A DNA stretch of 47,062 bases from an uncultured bacterium (GCA_900551245.1 URVC01000034.1:1-47062); one strand, 5' to 3'. Counted from the stretch's first letter, positions 1 through 8,684 are shown. The notes: generated by a model not told the origin, from the sequence alone. Translations and numbers: made by a program.

Positions 1-14
1 AAAGGAGTTCTTTT

Positions 15-1562
15 CTACTCCGACAATTGCTTGTCACCTATACATGGTATCTTTCCGTTTTTCTTCAGAGCGTCGAGCAGAACCCGTTTCCGTGGATTAT
101 CGGCGGATTTCCGGAAAGCTCCACGCTGGGGAGATTCATGCTCGATGCTCCAGCCGGGGAACTCCCGGTAGGCGTGAAAGGTCCAGTCCCAGCCGTACTC
201 TTCAAATAGTTCGATCAGATCCTTCAGATACTGGTCCGCCCCCTCCGCCCAGGAGATCACGCTGAATTCGCCGATGTAGATCGGCACCTGATACTTTTTT
301 TGAAAGAGAATGACATCCTTCAAATCCTCCCGGAGCTTCTCCTTGTTCCAGTACTCCCCCTGAATGACGCCGGGATAGCTCCAGGTGAACGGAGTGGCCT
401 TCAACACGCCTTGATGGGTGTAATCGACCGGAGCATAAGTGTGCGTGCTGTAGATGATGTTCGGGTCGTCGATCTTTTGAAACTTCCGCCAGTTCTCCAG
501 ATCCGCTTCCACAATGATCGGCGTTGCCGGATCGACTTCGCGGATCGCTTTGACGATCTTCCGGCTGATTGTGAACCAGGGATGTAGCTCGCCGGGAATG
601 ATGCCGGAGGCCTGCGGTTCATTTAAAATATCATAGCCGTAGATCAGCGGATTGTTTCGGTAATGTCCGGCCAGCTTCCGCCAGGCCTGTTCCAGCGGTG
701 CGATCACTTCGCCAGGATCGGTGATGACGTTGCTGGAAACTTCGTTCTTCCGGCTCCCAGCCGGACCGCGGTGCAAGTCGATAACCAGTTTAATGCCATA
801 TTTTTTGCAAAGCGGAAGAAGCTGATCGATCTTCTCGATTTCGGCATCGATCCACTCCAGATATTTCCGACGGTCGGAGATGTCGCGTTTTCCGGGCTGC
901 ATCTGGTAGCGCAGCAGATTCGCCTTCCATGCCGCCAATTGCTGAAACGCCTCCTCGGAGAAATCGTTGCCGCTCATGAAGCCCCGGTATTTCGCCCCTT
1001 TGCAATCGCCCCGGGGAATCGCAGCGGTATCGGGCATTTTGTACTGCATTGCAGCGGATTCCTTTTCCTCCACCGCCTGATAGATCTGGAACCGCCTGAG
1101 CCAATAATCTCCGGTAGCGTTCTGAATTCCCATCCACAGCTGAATGGATTTTACCTGTTCCGGAATTTTCAACAGCAGATTGCAGGTTTTCCAGCCCGTC
1201 GTGCCGTAGCGGGGAATGCCCGCCGGTTCCGGATAACTCTTGCGGCCGTTGGGCTCCTCAATCACCAGCATAGCTTTGGCTCCCCAGTACGGCTTCTCCG
1301 GGTTGGGTATGCGCTCCACCTTCATTTCCGCCTCGATCCAGACGGTTCCTCGAATCAGAGCTGGATCGATTTTTCGCACCAGAATCTGATTGCCCCGGAT
1401 ATGCAGCGCGCCGTTCTCGATCATGCGATCACTTTTTCCGCTCCACTTCCGGAATTCCTCCGGAGAATGAAAATCCATGTCATATAACAATTTTCCTTTC
1501 CCATACTCCGCCATGGCCAGCAGTCCGGTGAACAACAGCGCCATCGTCAACAACCGTTTCAT
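15..1562 (-). CDS. Secreted GH5-like endoglycanase
   Basis: This predicted extracellular or periplasmic clan GH-A (GH5-like) enzyme should cleave beta-linked polysaccharide; the exact substrate cannot be read from sequence. A hydrophobic signal peptide covers about residues 1-18. A beta-sandwich-like region (about 20-165) precedes a TIM barrel carrying the acid/base motif D-I-L-N-E-P (E315) and the nucleophile motif Y-I-G-E-F (E432). I chose the ATG at 1562 because AAGGAAA lies about 9 nt upstream and the signal peptide starts there; an in-frame ATG at 1589 would add nine charged residues. It is the last gene of a minus-strand operon after the 1211-aa hydrolase (73 nt gap). A weak hairpin (GGAGT/ACTCC, then three T) overlaps the stop codon at the window edge. 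Confidence 0.85.
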   Translation of the reverse strand: MKRLLTMALLFTGLLAMAEYGKGKLLYDMDFHSPEEFRKWSGKSDRMIENGALHIRGNQILVRKIDPALIRGTVWIEAEMKVERIPNPEKPYWGAKAMLVIEEPNGRKSYPEPAGIPRYGTTGWKTCNLLLKIPEQVKSIQLWMGIQNATGDYWLRRFQIYQAVEEKESAAMQYKMPDTAAIPRGDCKGAKYRGFMSGNDFSEEAFQQLAAWKANLLRYQMQPGKRDISDRRKYLEWIDAEIEKIDQLLPLCKKYGIKLVIDLHRGPAGSRKNEVSSNVITDPGEVIAPLEQAWRKLAGHYRNNPLIYGYDILNEPQASGIIPGELHPWFTISRKIVKAIREVDPATPIIVEADLENWRKFQKIDDPNIIYSTHTYAPVDYTHQGVLKATPFTWSYPGVIQGEYWNKEKLREDLKDVILFQKKYQVPIYIGEFSVISWAEGADQYLKDLIELFEEYGWDWTFHAYREFPGWSIEHESPQRGAFRKSADNPRKRVLLDALKKNGKIPCIGDKQLSE

Positions 1563-1635
1563 ACTGCAGATTTCCTTTCTTTCAACCAAGGAATACGGTC
1601 TGAGATTCCTGCGATTTCCGCTTCTTGACTCGCGA

Positions 1636-4600
1636 TCACCGCCCCTTCGGCAGCAAGGTGATATTCATGAATTGTCCAGGCTGTTTCGCCTCGCCGATCC
1701 CCGGTGTCAGCTGCAGATAGCCGGCACGTCCGTTTTCATTGGCGATGTTGACCAGCACATTCATTCTCATCGAAGCCCCCGGGATCAGTTTAAATGGGCT
1801 AACTCCTAGAATTGGAAACGCCAGCTCGTAAACCACCCGATCCGGCAGAACCTTCACCGCCCGTTGCATCTCCTCGTCCGGCCCGATACTTTTGCTGAAA
1901 CTATCGTACGCGGCAGAAGATACGGCATGGCGGAAAACCCGAAGATTTCCATCAATAAATCCGACAGCGTATTCAAAATCATCATCCTGATACTGCTTCA
2001 GATCCGCCGGAGCATTGGAAAGCGTATCGAATGCAATCTGCAACCCATCCCCCTCGTACAAACGGGAAATTCCGAGAGCACTCTGCAAATTATTCTTCCA
2101 CACAGTGACAGAGAGATACAGCGATTCCTGATTCCATGCAAGGCGCATCTTTGCCTGAACATCATCGGTCTGAGAATTCCATGCCGGACATTTTCCACAA
2201 ACTTTCAGCGGGACTTCCACGCTGTTTTCCGGCCAGTCATCCAAAGAACCATCGACGAAAATTCTTTCGACATATGGAACTGCAATATTCTGCAAATCAA
2301 CAGTTATTGATTTTTTTACCCCGGTTGTTGGAATTTCAAGAACAGCATTCAGCCGCTGTTTCTTCTCATTGATCTCCTTTTCTGTTTCAAATTCAAACAC
2401 ACGGGTCTCTTCCGCTGTAAGCCCGGAGAATCGGTACTCTCGACCGGCGCAGGAGAGTGTGCCGTCAAGAGCACTTGTGCCTCCGTTGGTCAGTCGAATT
2501 GCAAAATTTCTGCGTCCCTGTACCAGAATGGAGCTCTCCACACAATCCGATGACTGAAGCAGGCGGGAACTTTTGATCGCATTCCGCAGATCGCCGACGG
2601 AAAGAGCGGAGACGATGTAGTACGGGTATGGACCGATCTCCAAAGCCTTTTTTTTCTGCAACGTCCCCATTACATCATATATTCGGGCATTTTTCCGAAG
2701 AGATTCCGACAGTTGCATTTTCTCGTTTCTGCCATCCCAGATGCAGACGTAACTGTTCCACATGTCAGTTTTCAAACGCTTTGCCGGATCGGGGTTGATC
2801 TTCCAGAGTGTGGCGACCCGACAGTCGCCACGCTCAAAAATATAGCACTTGTACCGGCTGCCAAGCTTTACCCGTTCAGAAAACCTTCCGTTTTCAAGCA
2901 TATCTGCAGCTGTTCTACAGGCAAACATCACCGGAGCCGGGAGAGAACGAAATTGATTGTCAGGGTTTCCCATCATTTTCATCCCCCAGCTGGTTCCACT
3001 AGAAACGCTGGCAGCGAAATGATAGTAGCGACTGATTCCGCCGGCAAACCCGCCCAACATCATTCGAATATTGAGGGCGACCCGGTTGCGTTCATAATCC
3101 GGAATCCGATTGTCCTCTGGAAATACCGAGGTGCTGCACGCACCGGCTTCACTCTGATCAATCCGGATATCCCGCCCGAACTTTCGAGCCAAATCGCGTT
3201 TCATTCCCTGAATTTCAGCAAAATAATCCGGCAGTTCCGGAATGGAACGATAGGCATGTGCTGTAATGAAATCCATATTTTTCAGCGTCGCTTTCTCCAA
3301 AACAGAGGCGCTCCATCCGGGATTATGGGTTCCGCAGCCAGCAATCAGAGCCTCCGGATCGTTCTTGCGAATCACTTTGGCCAGATCACGGATTACACTG
3401 CTGCAGGTGTCGAGACTGAACAACTCGTACTGATCCGGATCGGGATTCCGGTTGATCCCCTCCCCGCGGAACTCCGGTTCATTGAAAATCTCATACACAT
3501 CAATTTCTCCCCGGTGTTTCCGGATCCGCTCCTCCATTTGTGCCAGCCAATGGTGCCGATTTTTCAGTACGCTGAATTTACTGTAATCCAGCGGCATAAC
3601 TCCACTCATGCCATCAACGCAGAGCATGACATAAAACCCGGCCCGATGATAGCCGGTAGCTTCGCGAAATCCATAAAAAGGTAGCCGTCGGGGCGTCTGC
3701 CAGAGCCGGATGGATCCAATGCGGAAATCTTTCAACATCGCCACGTTGACATGAGCGTTTTCCCATCCGGTCTGAACCCCGATACGCGGCAACAGAGCCC
3801 CGGGTGGATCCATTACACCAAAATAAAGTCCGGTACACTCTCCGTTGACATCGAAAAACAGGTTGGCTGCTCCGCGGAGATGTTCCGGAGGCATGATTTC
3901 AAAATTCACCTCGCGGTCTTCCCCGCCATTGAGCTGCACGGTCTGAGGCTCACTGGATCGCGCAATCGTTTCCCCGAAGAAATCCACAATTTTCCAGCTG
4001 ATTCGGACCTCTTCAGTTTCCCGTCCAAGATGACTCAGCTGAATCTTTCCGGAAAGTTTCTCCCCGGTAAAAAAATACTGTTTGGGATTGTCAAAGCGAG
4101 CGGATGCCGTAACATTCTGTGGCGATTTCCCGTCCGGGATGCCACCGAGAGTGTAAACTGCATCATCAATCCAGATGGTGGTTCCCGGTGCAGGTTTGAT
4201 ATTTACACTGGCCAGCCGGTGTACTGCCGCATAGCCGTTGACAGCATCTCCCGCGCCCCGTTCCTGGCCCCAGGCAGGGATATAGTAATCGCATTGGGTC
4301 CATTCCGTTGAAACTGGAAATGTTTTGTTGAAGGCAATGCCACTTCCCAGGAAAAATTCCAGTGTAGCGCGAGTATTTTTTTCGCCTTTGATCCACGCGG
4401 TAAATCTCGCAGGTTTTCCCGGCCGAAACGGTACGAGGCCCAAAGTAAAACGGCCCAGAGTAAAACGGCCTTTCCGAGTCAGCCGGAACGAGCGCTTTCC
4501 TGAACGAAATACCTTGGAATCAAGCGCCATTTTCAACGTGTGGTCAAAGATTTGCCCGGGAACATGGAGAACCATGCCCAGCTCCGGATCAATAAAATCC

Positions 4601-5271
4601 TCATAGTTTTCTGCCGAAATTCCATACCAAAAGCGTTCTGCTCCTCCATTTTGCAGATAGTTTTTCCGGATATCGACATTCGTGGCCGACGGTACCGAAT
4701 CTTTCGGCTCGGATTGATGCAGGGAAAAGTCATAAATACGGTAAATTCCGGCCGATTTGAACTCAAAATACAACGTAGGGTTCCAGAGTTTCTCTGGACA
4801 CTCCGTCTGAAGCAGAAAAGTCTCTTTTTTTTCCGGTATAGGGAAAACCTTTCTCCGCCAGAAATGTTTTCCAGATTTATAACCCGCAAAATAGAGACTG
4901 ACCTCGCTACCCGCGGCGTTGTCAGCAGAAAGTGTTCCGGAGCAAATGATTTTCGTGGCCTTCAACCTTTGCAGATCCTCTTTCACGACCATACCGACCG
5001 TAACCTGCCGAGCTTCTGGCTGGCGAAAGAAATCACGGGTGTCAACCTCCAGATATTCCTTCTCAAATTTTATCTTTACGGTTGAATAACTAAGATCGCG
5101 AGAAAGTACAAGAATATATCCTGCCTCTTTCCCTTCTCGGGTCAGAAACCCGCGAAATCGGTTTTGCGGATCAGGAGTTATGTTTGGATCAAAATCAGAA
5201 AAACAATTCTCCGCAGCCATCACAACTCCGAAAGCCATCCCTATCAGAGCAAACAGTATCCATCGGCTCAT
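1636..5271 (-). CDS. Large secreted glycoside hydrolase with C-terminal CBM9-like module
   Basis: This 1211-aa exported protein has a signal peptide (about 1-19), two or more beta-rich N-terminal regions (about 25-480), a clan GH-A-like barrel (about 490-790) and a C-terminal CBM9/DOMON-like domain (about 1005-1208). The barrel has Y-E-I-F-N-E-P (E598, likely acid/base) and a later I-D-Q-S-E-A-G stretch (E708, possible nucleophile). The C-terminal domain shows the typical pattern of an I-x-V-D-G-x-L-D-D-W start and G-D-G-L-Q-I-A-F-D. It is probably a polysaccharide-binding hydrolase; the GH family is not resolved by eye, GH39- or GH5-like being possible. The start has AAGGAT upstream. It sits between the pseudopilin and the GH5 gene in one operon, 62 nt after the former. 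Confidence 0.75.
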   Translation of the reverse strand: MSRWILFALIGMAFGVVMAAENCFSDFDPNITPDPQNRFRGFLTREGKEAGYILVLSRDLSYSTVKIKFEKEYLEVDTRDFFRQPEARQVTVGMVVKEDLQRLKATKIICSGTLSADNAAGSEVSLYFAGYKSGKHFWRRKVFPIPEKKETFLLQTECPEKLWNPTLYFEFKSAGIYRIYDFSLHQSEPKDSVPSATNVDIRKNYLQNGGAERFWYGISAENYEDFIDPELGMVLHVPGQIFDHTLKMALDSKVFRSGKRSFRLTRKGRFTLGRFTLGLVPFRPGKPARFTAWIKGEKNTRATLEFFLGSGIAFNKTFPVSTEWTQCDYYIPAWGQERGAGDAVNGYAAVHRLASVNIKPAPGTTIWIDDAVYTLGGIPDGKSPQNVTASARFDNPKQYFFTGEKLSGKIQLSHLGRETEEVRISWKIVDFFGETIARSSEPQTVQLNGGEDREVNFEIMPPEHLRGAANLFFDVNGECTGLYFGVMDPPGALLPRIGVQTGWENAHVNVAMLKDFRIGSIRLWQTPRRLPFYGFREATGYHRAGFYVMLCVDGMSGVMPLDYSKFSVLKNRHHWLAQMEERIRKHRGEIDVYEIFNEPEFRGEGINRNPDPDQYELFSLDTCSSVIRDLAKVIRKNDPEALIAGCGTHNPGWSASVLEKATLKNMDFITAHAYRSIPELPDYFAEIQGMKRDLARKFGRDIRIDQSEAGACSTSVFPEDNRIPDYERNRVALNIRMMLGGFAGGISRYYHFAASVSSGTSWGMKMMGNPDNQFRSLPAPVMFACRTAADMLENGRFSERVKLGSRYKCYIFERGDCRVATLWKINPDPAKRLKTDMWNSYVCIWDGRNEKMQLSESLRKNARIYDVMGTLQKKKALEIGPYPYYIVSALSVGDLRNAIKSSRLLQSSDCVESSILVQGRRNFAIRLTNGGTSALDGTLSCAGREYRFSGLTAEETRVFEFETEKEINEKKQRLNAVLEIPTTGVKKSITVDLQNIAVPYVERIFVDGSLDDWPENSVEVPLKVCGKCPAWNSQTDDVQAKMRLAWNQESLYLSVTVWKNNLQSALGISRLYEGDGLQIAFDTLSNAPADLKQYQDDDFEYAVGFIDGNLRVFRHAVSSAAYDSFSKSIGPDEEMQRAVKVLPDRVVYELAFPILGVSPFKLIPGASMRMNVLVNIANENGRAGYLQLTPGIGEAKQPGQFMNITLLPKGR

Positions 5272-5333
5272 AATATTTCATTATCCTTCATGAAAATTAT
5301 CTTATTTCAACAGAAAATCATTTCCTGTGGGTG

Positions 5334-6155
5334 TTATTTCAAGGCATAGTACTTGTCGAATACAAGTTCTTCGCCGTCCCTGCCCCGGGGATCGGAGATG
5401 TTCTGCACATGCCCATCGACAAAAAGAAAATTGGCACTGTTCCTATGAATCCAGTTTGGCCGCTGATAACTTCTAGCGGCTAAGACAGTTACCTGATCGC
5501 AGTTTGATGCCTTCACATGAAGATGACTTGGGCGGTAATAAGAGCGGACTCCAACGCGCAGCAAATTCGCATATCGTTGATCTCCCAGCAGCGCAACCCG
5601 GGGCCGAATCTTCGCCAGTTTGCGGTTATACTGGCTAATCCAGGAGGAGTCTCCATAAACCCAGCCACCTGAGGAAACAGAAGGATTTTCCGTCTGTGTG
5701 ATTCCGTAACTTCCCGTATACCACGCATCCGTCGCCGCACCGGGAAACGGTTCCACCGCCGGACAAAAGTAAACACCTTTTCGGACCTGGCTGATCACGG
5801 CACTGGTCGACTCACTGAAATCCTCGAAATTGGAAGTGACTCCGTTTCCTTTCAGATAGGGATAGATCAATCCGGTAAAGAAATAGTTGGTATGACTGCT
5901 CGGCAACCAGCCGTCGTAATCGCTGACATACAGATTCAACGCAATCCCCAGTTGCTTCAAATTGGCGACGCAACTCGAAGATTTTGCCTTCGCCCTCGCA
6001 GCATTCAACGACGGCAGTAGCAGTGCAGCCAGAATCGCGATGATAGCAATAACAATAAGAAGTTCAATAAGAGTAAACTTACTTCCACATCGTGCACAGT
6101 TGCGTCGATAAAAGAGTGGCAACGCAATGCTGAAAAACAGTTTTTTTCTCATCAT
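5334..6155 (-). CDS. Pseudopilin with H-X9-DG C-terminal domain
   Basis: This is a type II secretion/type IV pilin-like protein. A basic leader of about 26 residues precedes the prepilin signature F-T-L-I-E-L-L-I-V-I-A, followed by a hydrophobic helix and L-L-P-S-L-N-A-A-R-A-K-A. Near the C-terminus H237 is followed by nine residues and D-G, the processing-associated H-X9-DG motif that is expanded in Planctomycetes and Lentisphaeria. The start at 6155 has AGGA six nt upstream; an adjacent ATG at 6152 is equally possible, and the longer 294-aa reading lacks support. It is the first gene of an operon with two secreted hydrolases, which suggests a role in exporting or displaying them; that is inference. 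The leader is longer than in classical prepilins. Confidence 0.85.
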   Translation of the reverse strand: MMRKKLFFSIALPLFYRRNCARCGSKFTLIELLIVIAIIAILAALLLPSLNAARAKAKSSSCVANLKQLGIALNLYVSDYDGWLPSSHTNYFFTGLIYPYLKGNGVTSNFEDFSESTSAVISQVRKGVYFCPAVEPFPGAATDAWYTGSYGITQTENPSVSSGGWVYGDSSWISQYNRKLAKIRPRVALLGDQRYANLLRVGVRSYYRPSHLHVKASNCDQVTVLAARSYQRPNWIHRNSANFLFVDGHVQNISDPRGRDGEELVFDKYYALK

Positions 6156-6223
6156 CCGCTTTCCTTTCTTATTTGTCCTGTTCCCGGATTTTCGAGCAAC
6201 ATTTCCTTGGCAGCGCAAACATG

Positions 6224-6243
6224 CAAATCAAAGCTTTTATTTG
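6224..6243. promoter_or_regulatory. Imperfect 20-bp palindrome between pseudopilin and AraC genes
   Basis: The arms CAAATCAAAG and CTTTTATTTG match at 9 of 10 positions around a central AGCT. It lies downstream of the predicted minus-strand promoter and upstream of the AraC gene, so it could be an operator or an mRNA hairpin. No factor is assigned. Confidence 0.35.
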
Positions 6244-6269
6244 TATTTTAACATGTCCCTGCTATATTT

Positions 6270-6298
6270 ATTATACCATAAAATATGAAGATAAACAA
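6270..6298 (-). promoter_or_regulatory. Promoter of the pseudopilin/GH operon with motif in spacer
   Basis: On the minus strand, TTGTTT (6293-6298) and a perfect TATAAT (6270-6275) are separated by 17 nt. The spacer contains the motif ATAAAATATGAAGA (plus-strand reading, 6278-6291), which recurs exactly at 27697-27710 in the GH29/AraC intergenic region. It is a likely sigma-70-type promoter with a regulator site in the spacer. Confidence 0.6.
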
Positions 6299-6329
6299 GA
6301 GGTTAAAGATGAATATAAGGATGAAATAG

Positions 6330-7127
6330 ATGAAGAAAACAACCATTTCACCGTTTCTTCGTCCCGGATTTCAGCTGGAAGTTGCGCATGTTCAGTCGAT
6401 CGATCCCTGCTGGAATCATGTTCAGTTGCCGGGTATTCACTGGCGGCTCTACCACAACGACCGCCCCGGCAGCGGATTGATCCACCCGGACGGTTCCCGC
6501 ATCGCACTTGCACCCGATTCTCTCTATCTGATACCGCCGGCCACCCGGGCCGGTTCCTACAGTGAAAGCTCTCCGCAGCAGCTCTTCCTGCACTTTCATC
6601 TGGAAAACTGCCGGGTAAAAGGTACTCCTGTCTTCATCATCGCCCTCGATGATATGCTGCGCAATCTGCTTGTCCGGACCCGGGAACTTCTGCTCACGCA
6701 GGAGAATTCCCCCGCGGCTCAATTTTCCTCGATCGCCCTGGCGACTGCCGTCCTCGCCCGGCTTCCCGTCGACGCCCTGATCGTCGCCGAATCCGATTCC
6801 CGCATCGTACAGGCGTGCGAACTGATGCGGGCCCATCCGGAGAAAGCGTGGAGAAATTCGGAACTTGCGGAACGCTTCTACTTCTCCACCAACGCCTTCA
6901 CCCGCCGCTTCCGCGAGGTGATGGGCATCACGCCACATCACTATTTGCAGGAAATCCGTTACGCGCTGGCGGCGCAACTGCTCGAATCCACCAGCCTCAC
7001 CATCGGGGAGATCTGCGAAAAAATCGGAATCCGGGATCCCTTTCACTTTTCCCGGGAGTTCAAACGCTATCACGAACGTTCCCCCTCGCTCTACCGGAAG
7101 GTGAGACAGGGTACTGCCAAGATGTGA
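6330..7127 (+). CDS. AraC-family transcriptional regulator
   Basis: This 265-aa regulator has an N-terminal cupin-like sensing region (about 20-95) and a C-terminal double helix-turn-helix (about 160-262) with the AraC signature, including I-G-E-I-C-E-K-I-G-I and F-H-F-S-R-E-F-K-R. It is divergent from the pseudopilin/hydrolase operon and probably controls it in response to a sugar. The start has AAGGAT about 9 nt upstream. It resembles the AraC protein at 27781-28560 over its full length: both share W-R-L-Y in the N-terminal region, L-I-P-P, and an almost identical second helix-turn-helix. The two also share a DNA motif in their upstream regions, which supports paralogous regulators with related operators. 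Confidence 0.88.
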   Translation: MKKTTISPFLRPGFQLEVAHVQSIDPCWNHVQLPGIHWRLYHNDRPGSGLIHPDGSRIALAPDSLYLIPPATRAGSYSESSPQQLFLHFHLENCRVKGTPVFIIALDDMLRNLLVRTRELLLTQENSPAAQFSSIALATAVLARLPVDALIVAESDSRIVQACELMRAHPEKAWRNSELAERFYFSTNAFTRRFREVMGITPHHYLQEIRYALAAQLLESTSLTIGEICEKIGIRDPFHFSREFKRYHERSPSLYRKVRQGTAKM

Positions 7128-7143
7128 AAAAAACGCTGCCGGT

Positions 7144-7183
7144 AAAAAAAAATCCCGGCGCCCGCGAAAAGCGGAAACCGGGA
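7144..7183 (-). terminator. Rho-independent terminator of thi4
   Basis: On the minus strand a hairpin with outer stem TCCCGG/CCGGGA and inner stem CGC/GCG is followed by nine T. It lies about 20 nt after the thi4 stop. The convergent AraC gene ends 16 nt away. Confidence 0.8.
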
Positions 7184-7202
7184 GTGGCAAATCGTAAGGG
7201 CC

Positions 7203-7985
7203 TTACTTGCCGAGCGATTTGATGATGAGCGAAGCCACCTTTTCGCCGGAAAGCATCATGCCGCCGAAAATCGGCCCCATCCGGTAGCCGCCGGCCACGT
7301 TGTTCGCGCTCATGCCGCAGGCGAAAAGCCCGGGGAAGTATTCGACCGTGTTCTCGACCGTCGAAGCTTCGCCGGAATCCACCCACATCGGCTTCTCGCC
7401 CATGATGCCGCCGGTCGGCGTGGAAAGCTTGATCTGCGCCTTCTCGCAGGCGAGATGCATGATTTCGCTCGGGTGACCGGTGCCGTCCAGCACCGCGCTC
7501 GCAATCACCGTCAACGGGTCGACGTGCATGCCGAGCCGTTCGACCGGAGTCCAGTTGATCACCAGCCCGTTCACCTTGCCGTCTTTGAAGACGATGTCCT
7601 CGACACTCATCGCGTTGAAGATCTTCGCGCCCGCATGGACCGCTCCGTAGATCAGCGCAGACGCCATCTCCACCGAATCGAGCGTGTAGTAGCCCGGATT
7701 TCCTTCAATCGGCTGATGACGGATTCCGAACTCCTTGAGGATGTGGACGGCAGACTCCTGCACCACAACCTCGTTGAAGAGCATGCCGCCGCCCCAGGTT
7801 CCGCCGCCGGGCGCAAGTTTACGCTCGAAAATCGCCACCTTCAACCCGGCGTCGGCCATGTGTTTCGCCGCAACCAGCGCCGACGGGCCGCCGCCGACGA
7901 TCGCCACGTCGACGATCAGGTTGGAGAGCAGTTTTTCGGAAAATTGCCGCACGATCGCGGCGGAGATCACATTCTCAATCGGCAT
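7203..7985 (-). CDS. thi4: Thiamine thiazole synthase, Thi4 type
   Basis: This 260-aa flavin-type fold enzyme should make the thiazole precursor of thiamine from NAD and glycine. The dinucleotide-binding motif V-A-I-V-G-G-G-P-S appears at about 27-35, followed by F-E-R-K, G-G-G-T-W-G-G-G-M-L and the C-terminal N-N-V-A-G-G-Y-R-M-G-P-I-F-G-G-M segment typical of the family. Where plant and yeast single-turnover enzymes carry the sulfur-donor Cys just before Gly-His, this protein has L-D-G-T-G-H, so it probably uses free sulfide as the archaeal enzymes do. The ATG at 7985 has AAAGGAA 9 nt upstream, better than the ATG at 8003. No other thiamine genes are in the window. It has its own promoter and terminator. 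Confidence 0.87.
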   Translation of the reverse strand: MPIENVISAAIVRQFSEKLLSNLIVDVAIVGGGPSALVAAKHMADAGLKVAIFERKLAPGGGTWGGGMLFNEVVVQESAVHILKEFGIRHQPIEGNPGYYTLDSVEMASALIYGAVHAGAKIFNAMSVEDIVFKDGKVNGLVINWTPVERLGMHVDPLTVIASAVLDGTGHPSEIMHLACEKAQIKLSTPTGGIMGEKPMWVDSGEASTVENTVEYFPGLFACGMSANNVAGGYRMGPIFGGMMLSGEKVASLIIKSLGK

Positions 7986-8005
7986 TTTGCTGTTCCTTTC
8001 CAAAT

Positions 8006-8029
8006 AAAAAAACGGCCCCTCCGGAGCCG
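8006..8029 (-). terminator. Terminator-like hairpin in the thi4 leader (possible attenuator)
   Basis: On the minus strand CGGCTCC and GGGGCCG form a 7-bp stem (one G-T pair) with a 3-nt loop, directly followed by seven T. It lies between the predicted thi4 promoter (8043-8072) and the ribosome binding site. It could be an attenuator in a roughly 50-nt leader, or a second terminator for the upstream flavodoxin transcript. I see no TPP-riboswitch core around it. Confidence 0.5.
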
Positions 8030-8042
8030 GAGCAACATTCTA

Positions 8043-8072
8043 TTAATATTACCTGAAAAAGAGTTTTTTCAA
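8043..8072 (-). promoter_or_regulatory. Predicted thi4 promoter
   Basis: On the minus strand TTGAAA (8067-8072) and TATTAA (8043-8048) are 18 nt apart. The element lies between the flavodoxin terminator and thi4, so thi4 would be transcribed separately. Confidence 0.5.
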
Positions 8073-8098
8073 GCACACATGCATTCGAATCCGGAAAG

Positions 8099-8141
8099 AA
8101 AAAACCGCCCTGCCGGTCCCACCCGGGCTCCGGCAGAGCGG
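8099..8141 (-). terminator. Rho-independent terminator of the DUF3793-flavodoxin operon
   Basis: A 12-bp minus-strand stem (CCGCTCTGCCGG pairing with CCGGCAGGGCGG) has a 13-nt loop and is followed by six T, about 24 nt after the flavodoxin stop. Confidence 0.85.
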
Positions 8142-8164
8142 CCAACCATGGAGAACTCTTTCTT

Positions 8165-8665
8165 CTACAGCGCCGCTTCCCGGCGGAGCTGTTCGCACCA
8201 GCGGTCAATCCGGTCGGCGGTTTCCCCGGGTTCGTTGTCGTCATCCAGCGCAAGTCCGGCGAAAAAGCCGCCCTCTTCCGCCGTGGACAGCGAATGCATA
8301 TAACCTTCGCTCGGCCAGCGGCCGACAATTTTTGCCCCGCGTGCCACCGCTTTTTCGGCAAGTTCGCCCATCCCGTTCAGGTAGGTGTCGCCGAATCCAA
8401 CCGCGTCGCCGAGCCCGAAGAAAGCCACAAGTTTTCCGGAGAGGTCCGCGGTCTCCAGCAGCGCAACGCCGTTCATCCAGTCATCCTGCAACTCCCCGCA
8501 CCCCCAGGTCGAGGTGCCGAGAATCAGCAGATCCGCCTGAAAGTCCGCGGCGGAAGCGTTCCGGATGTTGACCGCCCTGCCCCCGAGCTTGCCGGCGATC
8601 GCCTGCGCGGCGTGTTCGGTGTTGCCGGTGCTGGAACCGTAAATTACCGTAATGATTTTACTCAT
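8165..8665 (-). CDS. Flavodoxin
   Basis: This 166-aa FMN-binding electron carrier can replace ferredoxin under iron limitation. The phosphate-binding loop Y-G-S-S-T-G-N-T-E appears at about residues 8-16. G-T-S-T-W-G-C-G-E-L-Q-D-D-W and F-F-G-L-G-D are the canonical 50s and 90s loops. I chose the ATG at 8665 because AAAGGA is about 9 nt upstream; a longer reading from 8704 would overlap DUF3793 and add a basic tail without homology. It follows the DUF3793 gene by 19 nt and ends in a strong terminator. Operator-like palindromes upstream of the pair suggest metal-dependent control. Confidence 0.92.
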   Translation of the reverse strand: MSKIITVIYGSSTGNTEHAAQAIAGKLGGRAVNIRNASAADFQADLLILGTSTWGCGELQDDWMNGVALLETADLSGKLVAFFGLGDAVGFGDTYLNGMGELAEKAVARGAKIVGRWPSEGYMHSLSTAEEGGFFAGLALDDDNEPGETADRIDRWCEQLRREAAL

Positions 8666-8684
8666 TCTGCTGGTCCTTTCTTTT

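Noticed and set aside
7986..8098. TPP riboswitch upstream of thi4
   Set aside because: The leader is too short and lacks the CUGAGA and the conserved distal core; only a simple hairpin with a T-run is present.
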